From contig NZ_JACBZT010000001.1 of assembly GCF_013408985.1 (NCBI RefSeq), positions 2,604,001 to 2,668,000 on the forward strand: a DNA stretch of 64,000 bases. Reading direction: 5' to 3'. A model generated the notes under the pieces. That model searched no databases. It was not told the origin of the DNA and saw only the letters and a list, made by a program, of their open reading frames with translations. The translations under genes and the position numbers were made by a program. Of this stretch, positions 19,265-29,059 are shown one piece after another; position 1 is the stretch's first letter, and each line of letters starts with the position of its first letter. This stretch comes from Petropleomorpha daqingensis (lineage in GTDB: Bacteria; Actinomycetota; Actinomycetes; Mycobacteriales; Geodermatophilaceae).

Positions 19265-19289
19265 GGCTCCCACACCTCGTGTGGGAGCC
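19265..19289. promoter_or_regulatory. Perfect 11-bp inverted repeat in a divergent intergenic region
   Basis: GGCTCCCACAC and its exact complement with a 3-nt CTC loop lie 8 nt before the GTG of the SurA-like lipoprotein gene and upstream of the divergent transporter gene. It could be an operator for both or a 5' hairpin in the lipoprotein mRNA. Confidence 0.5.
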
Positions 19290-19297
19290 TCGGTCGC

Positions 19298-20302
19298 GTG
19301 CGCACGCGATTCGTCCGCCGGCCGGTGGTCGCCGGCTTCCTCCTCGCCGTCGCGGTCGGCGGCCTCACCGGCTGCCGGACCTCGCCGACCGTCGCCGCCT
19401 ACGTCGGCGAGGAGACGGTCACCGTCTCCGAGCTGCAGTCCGCCGAGGACTCCCGGCGGCAGGACGACGCCATCGACGCGTACGCGAAGGACAACGAGGA
19501 GGCCTTCACCCGCCAGGTGCTGAGCGTGCTCGTGGGCAAGGAGGTCTACGCCGCGGCCGCCGAGCACTGGCACGTCAGCGTCTCCGATGCCGAGGTGAGC
19601 GACCGCATCGACACCATCCTCGACGGCGCCGACCCCTCCGCCCTGTACGACCAGGCGGCCTCGCAGGGCCTCGGCAAGGCGGACGTGTTCGAGCTCGTCC
19701 GCGAGCAGCTGCTCCGGCAGGAGATCGCGCGCGCCGAGGGCCTGGACGACCCGCTGTCCGAGGCGGCGCTGCAGAAGCAGTACCAGCAGAACCGCGACCA
19801 GTACAAGCAGTACGTCTTCGGCTACATCGCCGTCCCGGACCAGGCCACCGCCGACGGCGTCCTCGCCGCGCTGACCGCCGACCCGAGCAGCTATCCGGCA
19901 GTGGCCGCGGGCTACGACAACGGCGTGACGCTGCTGCAGCCCGAGGCGCGGCCGGCCGACCAGCTGCCCCAGGTGCTGGCCCAGCAGATCGCCGCGACCC
20001 CGCCCGGCTCCGGGTTCACCGTCCCCGTGCAGGACGTCGGGGTGGTCGTCGCCTTCGTCACCGACGTCACCTTCCAGGCCTACGCCGACGTGAAGGCCGA
20101 CCTGCAGGACGCCGCCCGGTCGCAGGTCGACGACGCGGCGACGAAGGCGGTCTCGGACTTCCGCGACGGCCTCGACGTGACGATCAACCCGCGCTACGGC
20201 GTGCTCAAGGAGAACCGGGTCGTCGCGGACGACTCCGGCGTGGTGCAGATCGTCTCGGACACGAGCAGCGCGGCCGCCCCGTCGAGCTCGACCGGGGGCT
20301 GA
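19298..20302 (+). CDS. SurA N-terminal-domain lipoprotein (periplasmic chaperone-like)
   Basis: 334 residues from the GTG at 19298. It has a lipoprotein signal with lipobox LTGC (Cys26), then a SurA/PpiC-type N-terminal helical domain (VGEETVTVSELQSAEDSRR; LVREQLLRQEIARAEGLDD). A poorly conserved prolyl-isomerase-like segment follows near 175-260, and a Ser/Ala tail ends the protein. It probably assists folding of exported proteins at the outer face of the membrane; isomerase activity is doubtful. In mycobacteria a lipoprotein (LpqU) sits at about this place in the same neighbourhood, but I cannot say that the two are homologous. Five bp separate it from mazG, so they are likely co-transcribed. 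Confidence 0.8.
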   Translation: MRTRFVRRPVVAGFLLAVAVGGLTGCRTSPTVAAYVGEETVTVSELQSAEDSRRQDDAIDAYAKDNEEAFTRQVLSVLVGKEVYAAAAEHWHVSVSDAEVSDRIDTILDGADPSALYDQAASQGLGKADVFELVREQLLRQEIARAEGLDDPLSEAALQKQYQQNRDQYKQYVFGYIAVPDQATADGVLAALTADPSSYPAVAAGYDNGVTLLQPEARPADQLPQVLAQQIAATPPGSGFTVPVQDVGVVVAFVTDVTFQAYADVKADLQDAARSQVDDAATKAVSDFRDGLDVTINPRYGVLKENRVVADDSGVVQIVSDTSSAAAPSSSTGG

Positions 20303-20307
20303 CCCCG

Positions 20308-21213
20308 GTGCCCGTCGCCGTCGAGGTCTGCGTCAGTCCGCGGTTGCCCGGCCTGCTCGGCCCGGCCGGCTGGCGCGAGGTCTCCGGCTCCCGGCCGCTG
20401 GTCGCGCTGCCCGGCGCCGCCGCGACCGCCGCCGCGCTGCGGGCCGCCGGTCTCGCCGTCACCGACGTCCCCGGGTTGGCGGCCGCGCAGGGCCGTCCCG
20501 ACGACGTCGTCGTCCTCGGGACGGCGGAGGAGCTCGCGGGCCTGGACGCGATCGACGGCGCCCCCGAGCCCCCCGGCGCCCGGCTGCTCGACGTCGTCAC
20601 GGTCATGGACCGGCTGCGCTCGCCCGGCGGCTGCCCCTGGGACGCCGAGCAGACCCATGCCTCGCTGCGCGGCTACCTGCTCGAGGAGGCGCACGAGGCC
20701 TACGACGCGATCGTCGACGACGACTACCCGGCGATGCGCGAGGAGCTGGGCGACGTGCTGCTGCAGGTCGCCTTCCACGCCCGCGTGGCGCAGGAGGCGG
20801 GCGAGCGGGCCTTCGACATCGACGACGTCGCCGGCGACCTGGTCGACAAGCTGGTCCGCCGGCACCCGCACGTGTTCGGCGACGCGGGTCCGCGGGACGT
20901 CGAGCAGGTCGAGGCGGGCTGGGAGGAGATCAAGAGGGCGGAGAAGCAGCGGCGCTCGCCCACCGAGGGCGTCTCCCGCTCGCAGCCGGCCGCCTCGTGG
21001 GGCGCGGCGCTGGTGCGGCGAGCGGCCCGGGCGGGGCTGGACACCCCGCCGTCGGGGGAGCTGTCGGTGGACAGCCCGGAGGCGCTGGGCGAGCGGCTGC
21101 TCGGCGTGGTCGTGGCGGCCGCCGAGCGCGGCTGGGACGTCGAGGACGCGCTGCGCGAGGCGGTCCGCCGCTACGCCGGGGAGCTGGACGCGCAGGCCGA
21201 GGCCCGGGGGTAA
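20308..21213 (+). CDS. mazG: Nucleoside triphosphate pyrophosphohydrolase MazG
   Basis: 301 residues from a GTG. The first 90 or so residues are an actinobacterial extension. The catalytic MazG domain begins at VMDRLRSPGGCPWDAEQTH and carries the metal-binding acidic helices LLEEAHEAYDAI and EELGDVLLQVAFHA. It hydrolyses NTPs (including damaged ones) to NMP and pyrophosphate, cleaning the nucleotide pool. A partial second helical repeat is seen toward the C-terminus. It lies 5 bp after the lipoprotein gene, and a roughly 185-bp gap with no recognised gene follows. Confidence 0.93.
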   Translation: MPVAVEVCVSPRLPGLLGPAGWREVSGSRPLVALPGAAATAAALRAAGLAVTDVPGLAAAQGRPDDVVVLGTAEELAGLDAIDGAPEPPGARLLDVVTVMDRLRSPGGCPWDAEQTHASLRGYLLEEAHEAYDAIVDDDYPAMREELGDVLLQVAFHARVAQEAGERAFDIDDVAGDLVDKLVRRHPHVFGDAGPRDVEQVEAGWEEIKRAEKQRRSPTEGVSRSQPAASWGAALVRRAARAGLDTPPSGELSVDSPEALGERLLGVVVAAAERGWDVEDALREAVRRYAGELDAQAEARG

Positions 21214-21397
21214 ACATCCGATCGGCGTGAACCATCGCACCACCGATCGATGTGACATCCGGTAGCGGCTTTTCCTAGCGTGGGGGGAGCCCGGTCGGGC
21301 GCCGGCCCCGTGTGCGTGCCGGCCCCCGGGCGAACCGGCGGTGCCGCCGCGACGACGCGCGGACCGCCCGTCCCCGATCCCCGAGGAGTGAGTTCCG

Positions 21398-22570
21398 CTG
21401 TTCTCCGGACCTTCCCCGTCCGCCGTCCCGTCCGCGGCACCCGCCGCCGTCCAGGGGCTGCTGCCCGACGCGACGTGGGCGCTGCTGCTGGTGCTGGCCG
21501 GCGTGGCGGTCGCCGCCTGGCTGGTCGCCGCCGGCCTCGGCGCCCTCGTCACCCGCCTGGCCGCCCGCCGCGCCCTGGTCGGCGACCTGTCCCGCCGCGC
21601 CCGCCGGCCGTTCCGCCTGGCGGCGGTGCTGGTGGCGCTGCTCGTCGTGCTCGACTCCGCGACCGCCGTCGGCGACTGGCGCGGGCCCGTCGTCCGGATC
21701 CTGGGCCTGGCGCTGATCGGCACGATCGCCTGGCTGGTCGGCGTGGCCGCCTTCGCGGTGGGTGACCTCGCGCTGCGCCGCTACGACGTCGACGTCGTCG
21801 ACAACCGCCACGCCCGGCGGGTGCGCACGCAGATCTTCCTGCTCCGGCGGCTGGTCGTGGTGGTGATCGCCGTCCTGGCCGCCGCCGCGATGCTGCTGAC
21901 CTTCCCGGCCGCCCGGGCCGCAGGGGCGAGCATCCTGGCCAGCGCCGGGGTGATCTCCATCGTCGCGGGCCTGGCCGCCCAGACCTCCCTGGCGAACGTG
22001 TTCGCCGGGCTGCAGCTGGCCTTCACCGACGCCATCCGCGTCGACGACGTCGTGGTGATCGACGACGAGTGGGGCCGGATCGAGGAGATCACGCTGACCT
22101 ACGTCGTCGTGCACATCTGGGACGACCGGCGGCTGGTGCTGCCCTCGACGTACTTCACCACCAACCCGTTCCAGAACTGGACCCGCAAGGAGTCCGCCGT
22201 GCTCGGCGCGGTGGAGCTCGACGTGGACTGGTCGACGCCGTTCGACCGGCTGCGCGCCGAGCTGGACCGGCTGCTCGCCGACAACCCGCTGTGGGACCGC
22301 CGCGTCGGGGTGCTGCAGGTGACCGACGCGGTCGGCACGCTGGTCCGCGTGCGCGTGCTGGTCAGCGCCAAGGACGGGCCGACGCTGTTCGACCTGCGCT
22401 GCCACGTGCGCGAGGGCCTGGTCGTCTACCTGCAGCGCGAGCACGCGCACGCCCTGCCGCGGGTACGCACCGAGGGCGTCGAGGGCGGCTCGCCGTCCGG
22501 CAGCCGGGCGCCGTCGACCGCCGAGGGGCTGTTCACCGGCGACGAGCAGCGCGCGACGGCGTTCGCCTAG
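21398..22570 (+). CDS. Small-conductance mechanosensitive channel family protein (probable CTG start)
   Basis: About 390 residues. There are five hydrophobic segments, then the MscS pore-lining helix and beta domain (ASAGVISIVAGLAAQTSLANVFAGLQL; DAIRVDDVVVIDDEWGRIEEI; the PSTYF and NPFQNW motifs). It should open under membrane tension to release solutes. The start is odd: an in-frame stop lies at 21389, and the only starts before the first membrane helix are CTG codons. CTG 21398 has GAGGAG nine bases upstream, while the first GTG (21491) would cut into helix 1. I therefore favour CTG. Confidence 0.85.
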   Translation: MFSGPSPSAVPSAAPAAVQGLLPDATWALLLVLAGVAVAAWLVAAGLGALVTRLAARRALVGDLSRRARRPFRLAAVLVALLVVLDSATAVGDWRGPVVRILGLALIGTIAWLVGVAAFAVGDLALRRYDVDVVDNRHARRVRTQIFLLRRLVVVVIAVLAAAAMLLTFPAARAAGASILASAGVISIVAGLAAQTSLANVFAGLQLAFTDAIRVDDVVVIDDEWGRIEEITLTYVVVHIWDDRRLVLPSTYFTTNPFQNWTRKESAVLGAVELDVDWSTPFDRLRAELDRLLADNPLWDRRVGVLQVTDAVGTLVRVRVLVSAKDGPTLFDLRCHVREGLVVYLQREHAHALPRVRTEGVEGGSPSGSRAPSTAEGLFTGDEQRATAFA

Positions 22571-22581
22571 TTCGGGCTGAC

Positions 22582-24950
<2,369 letters not shown>

Positions 24951-24960
24951 GGTCCACCGG

Positions 24961-25557
24961 GTGAGCAGCGTCCGGGGCCGGCGGGGGACGTCGTCCTCCC
25001 GCCAGCCCGGTCGGCGCACCGGCGCCCGGACGGTCGCCCGCGCCGCCGGTCCGGTGCACACCGGGCCGGTGCGCACCGGCGTGCGCTCGACCGCGCCGCG
25101 GCGGCCGGGGCAGCGGCGCTCGGTGCGCCGTCCGGGCCGCACGACCGGCACCCGGCGACGCCCGCTGTTCACCGGCCGGGCGGTGCTGCTCGGCGCGCTG
25201 GTGCTGCTGCTCGCGCTGACCCTGGCCGGCCCGGTGCGCCAGTACCTCGCCGGTCGCACCCAGCTGGTGCAGCTGGCCGCCGAGCGCACCCGCCTCGAGC
25301 AGCGGGCCCAGGCGCTGCAGGACCAGCTGGACCGTCAGGCCGACCCCGCCTACACCGCCCGCCAGGCCCGGGAGCGGCTCACCTACGTGCTCCCGGGCGA
25401 CCGGCTCGTCGTGGTGGTCGACGGCCGGACGGTGGCGGGGGACGCCGGCACGCTGCCCAGCGACGCGGGCGGTTCGGCCGACCGCCCGCCGTGGTACGAG
25501 GGCCTCATGGACTCGCTCTCCACGGCCGACGGCGACCCGGCGGGGTCCGGTGGCTGA
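24961..25557 (+). CDS. FtsB/DivIC-family septum formation initiator
   Basis: 198 residues from GTG. The N-terminal 70 are Arg/Pro/Gly-rich and cytoplasmic. A single membrane helix follows at about 72-93, then a short coiled coil (QLVQLAAERTRLEQRAQALQ) and a C-terminal globular tail with the typical LTYVLPGDRLVVVVD. DivIC-type proteins join the divisome and bridge to FtsL/FtsQ. The orthologous position next to eno in mycobacteria supports the call. It overlaps the DUF501 gene by 8 bp, implying translational coupling. Confidence 0.9.
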   Translation: MSSVRGRRGTSSSRQPGRRTGARTVARAAGPVHTGPVRTGVRSTAPRRPGQRRSVRRPGRTTGTRRRPLFTGRAVLLGALVLLLALTLAGPVRQYLAGRTQLVQLAAERTRLEQRAQALQDQLDRQADPAYTARQARERLTYVLPGDRLVVVVDGRTVAGDAGTLPSDAGGSADRPPWYEGLMDSLSTADGDPAGSGG

Positions 25558-26053
25558 ACGGACCCCCGTCACCCCCGAGGAGCGGGAGATCATCGCCCGC
25601 CAGCTCGGTCGCCCCCCACGGGCGCTGGTCAACGTCGCGCACCGCTGCCCCTGCGGCCAGCCGGACGTGGTGGAGACCGCGCCGCGGCTGGAGGACGGCA
25701 CCCCGTTCCCGACGCTGTACTACCTGACCTGCCCGCGCGCCGCGGCGGCCGCCAGCCGGCTCGAAGCGGCCGGCCGGATGAAGGAGTGGCAGGCCGAGCT
25801 GGCCACCGATCCGGAGCTCGCCGCGGGCTACCAGCACGCCCACGAGAGCTACCTCGCCGAGCGCGACGCCCGCGAGGTGCTGCCCACCCGCACCACCGCC
25901 GGTGGGATGCCCGACCGGGTGAAGTGCCTGCACGCCCTCGCCGGGCACGCCCTGGCTGCCGGTCCGGGTGTGAACCCGATCGGCGACCGGGCGGTCGAGG
26001 GGATGGGGGAGTGGTGGGCCGCCGGCCCCTGCGCCCAGGAGGAGGGCGCATGA
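25550..26053 (+). CDS. DUF501 family protein
   Basis: 167 residues, with the DUF501 conserved blocks: IIARQLGRPPRALVNVAHRC, then CGQPDVVETAPRL, PTLYYLTCP, and a C-terminal VKCLHALAGHALAAGPGVNPIGD. Several Cys and His (RCPCG, TCP, KCLHALAGH) could bind a metal, but this is inference. The function of the family is unknown. It is almost always found between divIC and ppx in actinobacteria. Start overlaps divIC by 8 bp and the stop overlaps ppx by 4 bp, so the three are one translational unit. Confidence 0.9.
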   Translation: MAERTPVTPEEREIIARQLGRPPRALVNVAHRCPCGQPDVVETAPRLEDGTPFPTLYYLTCPRAAAAASRLEAAGRMKEWQAELATDPELAAGYQHAHESYLAERDAREVLPTRTTAGGMPDRVKCLHALAGHALAAGPGVNPIGDRAVEGMGEWWAAGPCAQEEGA

Positions 26054-26997
26054 GCCGGGTCGCCGCGATCGACTGCGGCACGAACTCGATCCGCCTGCTG
26101 GTCGCCGACGTGCCCGACGAGGGTCCGCACACCGACCTGGTCCGCCGGATGGAGATCGTCCGGCTCGGTCAGGGCGTCGACGCCACGGGCCGGCTGGCAC
26201 CGGAGGCGATCGAGCGCACCCGCCGCGTGCTCGCCGAGTACGCCGAGACGTGCCGGGAGCTGGGCGCCACCGCCGTCCGGATGGTCGCCACCAGCGCCAC
26301 CCGGGACGCGGCGAACCGCGAGGACTTCGAGCAGATGGTGGTCGCGACCCTCGGCCAGAAGCCGGACGTCGTCCCGGGGCGGGAAGAGGCCGAGCTGTCC
26401 TTCCTCGGCGCGACCGCCTCCCTGGACGCCGCCGCGCAGGCGCACGGCAACCCGGCGCCGCGGCCGCCGTTCCTGGTCGTGGACATCGGCGGCGGGTCGA
26501 CGGAGTTCGTGCTCGGGGACGCCTCGGGCGTGCGCGCCGCGGTCTCGGTCGACATCGGCTGCGTGCGGCTGACCGAGCGGCACCTGCACGGCGATCCGCC
26601 GTCCGCCGACGAGATCCAGCGGACCGAGGCCGACATCCGCGCCGCGCTCGCCGTGGTCGCCGACCAGGTGCCCGTCGCCGAGGCGGCGTCGCTGGTCGGG
26701 CTGGCCGGCTCGGTGACCACCGTCGCGGCCCTCGCGCTGAAGCTGCCGGAGTACGACCCGGTGGCGATCCACGGCTCCCGCATCCCGGTCGGCGGCGTCC
26801 GGTCGGTCACCGCCGGGCTGCTCACCGCCACCCGCGAGCGCCGGGCGGCCCTGCCGGTGATGCACCCGGGCCGGGTCGACGTGATCGGCGCCGGATCGCT
26901 CGTGCTCCGCGTGATCATGGATGCCTTCGACCTCGACGAGGTCGTCGTCAGCGAGCACGACATCCTCGACGGCATCGCCCTGCGTCTGGCCCGCTGA
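26050..26997 (+). CDS. ppx: Ppx/GppA-family exopolyphosphatase
   Basis: 315 residues, the short one-module actinobacterial form (ASKHA fold only, without the HD domain of E. coli Ppx). Motifs: AAIDCGTNSIRLLVAD near the N-terminus, ATSATRDA, and the phosphate-binding DIGGGSTEFVLG near 145. It likely removes terminal phosphates from polyphosphate or the gamma/5'-phosphate of pppGpp. Its ATGA start overlaps the DUF501 stop. As recalled, mycobacterial Rv1026 occupies this position. Confidence 0.9.
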   Translation: MSRVAAIDCGTNSIRLLVADVPDEGPHTDLVRRMEIVRLGQGVDATGRLAPEAIERTRRVLAEYAETCRELGATAVRMVATSATRDAANREDFEQMVVATLGQKPDVVPGREEAELSFLGATASLDAAAQAHGNPAPRPPFLVVDIGGGSTEFVLGDASGVRAAVSVDIGCVRLTERHLHGDPPSADEIQRTEADIRAALAVVADQVPVAEAASLVGLAGSVTTVAALALKLPEYDPVAIHGSRIPVGGVRSVTAGLLTATRERRAALPVMHPGRVDVIGAGSLVLRVIMDAFDLDEVVVSEHDILDGIALRLAR

Positions 26998-27000
26998 CCG

Positions 27001-27768
27001 GTGGCGGTCGACGAGGCCGGTTTCCCGGTCACCCGGTCTGCCGCCGGGGTGGTGCGCTCCGCGGCCGGCGCGCGCACGCTGTCGGTGCTCGACGCCCGCA
27101 TCTCCGGCTGCTACGCCTGCCCGCGGCTGGTCGCCTGGCGCGAGGAGGTGGCGCGGGTCAAGCGCGCCTCGTTCCGCGACTGGGACTACTGGGGCCGCCC
27201 GGTCCCTGGGCTCGGGCCGGACGACTCGCGGATCGCCGTCGTCGGCCTGGCCCCTGCGGCGCACGGCGGCAACCGCACCGGGCGGGTGTTCACCGGCGAC
27301 CGCAGCGGCGACTCGATCTTCGCCGCGCTGTGGCGGGCCGGCCTGGCCAACCAGCCGACGTCCACGCACGTGGGCGACGGGCTCGAGCTCACCGACGTCC
27401 GGGTGGCGGCCGCGGTGCGCTGCGCCCCGCCCGCCAACGCTCCCACGCCCGAGGAGCGCGACACCTGCAACCCCTGGCTGGCCCGCGAGCTCGCGCTGCT
27501 GCCGCGGTTGCGGGTGGTCGTCGTCCTCGGTGGGTTCGGGTGGACGGCGCTGTGGCCGGTGCTCGCCGCAGCCGGCTACGCGCTGCCCCGGCCGCGCCCG
27601 GCGTTCGGTCACGGCGTGGAGGTGGAGCTGGCCGGTCCGCGCGGCCCGCTGACCCTGCTGGGCAGCTACCACGTCAGCCAGCAGAACACCTTCACCGGCA
27701 AGCTCACCGAGCCGATGCTCGACGCCGTCCTGTCCCGGGCGAAGGAGCTCGCTCAGGCGACCACGTAG
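27001..27768 (+). CDS. Family 5 (UDGb-type) uracil-DNA glycosylase
   Basis: 255 residues. It carries the family 5 motifs GLAPAAHGGNRTGRVFTGD (active-site loop, Ala in place of the usual Asp/Asn) and GSYHVSQQNTFTGKL (minor-groove loop). Four cysteines at 37, 40, 141 and 156 fit the iron-sulphur cluster of this family. It excises uracil and other deaminated bases from DNA, which matters in a GC-rich genome prone to cytosine deamination. It starts 3 bp after ppx and is therefore probably in the same operon. Confidence 0.9.
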   Translation: MAVDEAGFPVTRSAAGVVRSAAGARTLSVLDARISGCYACPRLVAWREEVARVKRASFRDWDYWGRPVPGLGPDDSRIAVVGLAPAAHGGNRTGRVFTGDRSGDSIFAALWRAGLANQPTSTHVGDGLELTDVRVAAAVRCAPPANAPTPEERDTCNPWLARELALLPRLRVVVVLGGFGWTALWPVLAAAGYALPRPRPAFGHGVEVELAGPRGPLTLLGSYHVSQQNTFTGKLTEPMLDAVLSRAKELAQATT

Positions 27769-27815
27769 CCGTCCGGGCCGCACCGCCGGGCGGCGGACGA
27801 CGCGGCCGGGCGGGT

Positions 27816-27821
27816 TACCGT
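27816..27821 (+). promoter_or_regulatory. Probable -10 element of the tRNA gene
   Basis: TACCGT (TANNNT) ends 13 bases before the mature tRNA 5' end. The same hexamer precedes the genes at 36780, 51661 and 59551. Confidence 0.4.
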
Positions 27822-27834
27822 GCTGTCCGATCCC

Positions 27835-27908
27835 GCCCCCGTAGCCCAATTGGCAGAGGCAGGCCCCTTAAAAGGGTCCCAGTGTCGGTTCGAGCCCGAC
27901 CGGGGGTA
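27835..27908 (+). tRNA. tRNA with anticodon UAA (Leu by anticodon) but a short class I body
   Basis: A full cloverleaf is readable: acceptor 27835-27841 with 27901-27907 (first pair G-T), D arm with GG at 27852-27853, and anticodon stem 27862-27866 with 27874-27878. The loop CTTAAAA gives anticodon TAA, and the T arm is 27884-27900 with TTCGAGC. The discriminator is A and no CCA is encoded. The variable region is only five bases (27879-27883), although normal tRNA-Leu has a long variable arm. The D stem has one C-A mismatch. The body therefore looks more like a Lys/other class I tRNA. It would read UUA, not the UAA stop. I have the impression that similar short Leu-anticodon tRNAs exist in other actinobacteria but cannot confirm it. 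Confidence 0.75.
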
Positions 27909-28095
27909 CTCCCCGCCCGTCGCGGCGATCCAGCGGCGGTTGGATGGCCTGCCCAACCAGTTGTGGGTCAGGAGTTCACTCTGCGGGGTCAACTGGGGTT
28001 TTCAGGAACGTCCGCACCGCGCGGGGCGTTGACCTGACCGAGTGCTGTCCAGCACCGTGGACGCACGGACCCACCGGTCACCTCGAGGAGATGAC

Positions 28096-28896
28096 ATGCC
28101 CAGCAGCAACCCCGCTTTCGGGCGCGGCTTCCAGAGCGCCACGCGGAGCGGGCAGTTCGGCGCCGCGGGCTCCACCTACGCCCCGCCGGCGCCGCACGAC
28201 CCGTATGCCGCGCCGTCGCCCTACGCGCGGTCCACCACCCGCTACCTGACGATGGACGACGTCGTCACCAAGACCGGGCTCACCTTCCTGGTCACCGTCG
28301 TCGCGGCCGCGGCGGTCTGGGCGCTCCCGGGGACGACCGGCTGGGCGCTCGCCCTCCCGGCGGTCCTGGTCGGCCTGGTGCTCGGCCTGGTGATCGCGTT
28401 CAAGATGATCTCCAACCCGGCGGCGACGCTGGCCTACGCCGCCGTCGAGGGCGTGTTCCTCGGTGCGATCAGCGAGGCCTTCGACATGCGCTGGCCCGGG
28501 ATCGTGATCCAGGCCGTGATCGGCACGCTCGGCGTCTTCGCCGGCATGCTGGTGGTCTACAAGACCGGCGCGATCCGCGTGACCCCGAAGTTCACCCGCT
28601 GGATGATCGGCGCGCTGGTCGGCGTCCTCGTCCTGGTGCTGGTCAACCTGATCGCCTCGTTCATCACCCCGGGCGGTCTGGGCCTGCGTGATGGCGGCCC
28701 CATCGCGATCATCTTCAGCCTGGTCGTGATCGGCGTCGGCGCGCTGTCGCTGCTGCTCGACTTCGACATGGCCGACGAGGCGATCCGCCGCGGCGCCCCG
28801 GCGAAGTTCGCGTGGTACATCGCCTTCGGCCTGCTGGTCACCGTCGTCTGGCTGTACCTGGAGATCCTGCGGCTGCTCAGCTACCTGCGCAACTAG
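28096..28896 (+). CDS. Bax inhibitor-1/YccA family membrane protein
   Basis: 266 residues: a polar Pro/Ala/Tyr-rich N-terminus of about 60 residues, then seven membrane segments with the BI-1 pattern (KMISNPAATLAYAAVEGVFLG; RMISEAF-like ISEAFDMRWPGIVIQA) and a charged C-terminal end (DMADEAIRRGAPAKFAWYIAFGLLVT). BI-1 proteins are proton-sensitive calcium leak channels in the cases studied; the bacterial role is unclear. The ATG at 28096 has GAGGAG five bases upstream. A strong hairpin follows. Confidence 0.92.
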   Translation: MPSSNPAFGRGFQSATRSGQFGAAGSTYAPPAPHDPYAAPSPYARSTTRYLTMDDVVTKTGLTFLVTVVAAAAVWALPGTTGWALALPAVLVGLVLGLVIAFKMISNPAATLAYAAVEGVFLGAISEAFDMRWPGIVIQAVIGTLGVFAGMLVVYKTGAIRVTPKFTRWMIGALVGVLVLVLVNLIASFITPGGLGLRDGGPIAIIFSLVVIGVGALSLLLDFDMADEAIRRGAPAKFAWYIAFGLLVTVVWLYLEILRLLSYLRN

Positions 28897-28913
28897 CCTG
28901 AGCCAGACGCACC

Positions 28914-28946
28914 GGTGGCCCGGTCCCCTGAGGGGGCCGGGCCACC
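28914..28946 (+). terminator. Strong hairpin after the BI-1 gene
   Basis: A 15-bp stem with one G-T pair (28914-28928 with 28932-28946) and a TGA loop lies 17 nt after the stop codon. Confidence 0.75.
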
Positions 28947-28981
28947 GTCGTCTTCGGAGAGCCTCGCCTCGGCGGCTCATT

Positions 28982-29047
28982 CTCGCGGCTCTCCTGCAGC
29001 TCTTGCGGTTCTGCAGGACCGCAAGAGCTGCAGGAAAACCGCGAGAG
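28982..29047. repeat. Nested palindromic intergenic repeat, family 1, copy B
   Basis: A perfect 17-bp inner stem (28993-29009 with 29018-29034), with CTGCAG in the loop, is enclosed by CTCGCGG/CCGCGAG outer arms. It lies between the convergent BI-1 and thiolase genes, just after a conventional terminator. Confidence 0.8.
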
Positions 29048-29059
29048 CGGCTCGGGACA

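Noticed and set aside
27835-27908. A stop-codon (UAA) suppressor tRNA
   Set aside because: The anticodon itself is UAA, which pairs with UUA. A UAA suppressor would need anticodon UUA.
27835-28095. Integration site (att) at the tRNA 3' end
   Set aside because: No direct repeat of the tRNA 3' end was seen in the window and no integrase gene is near.
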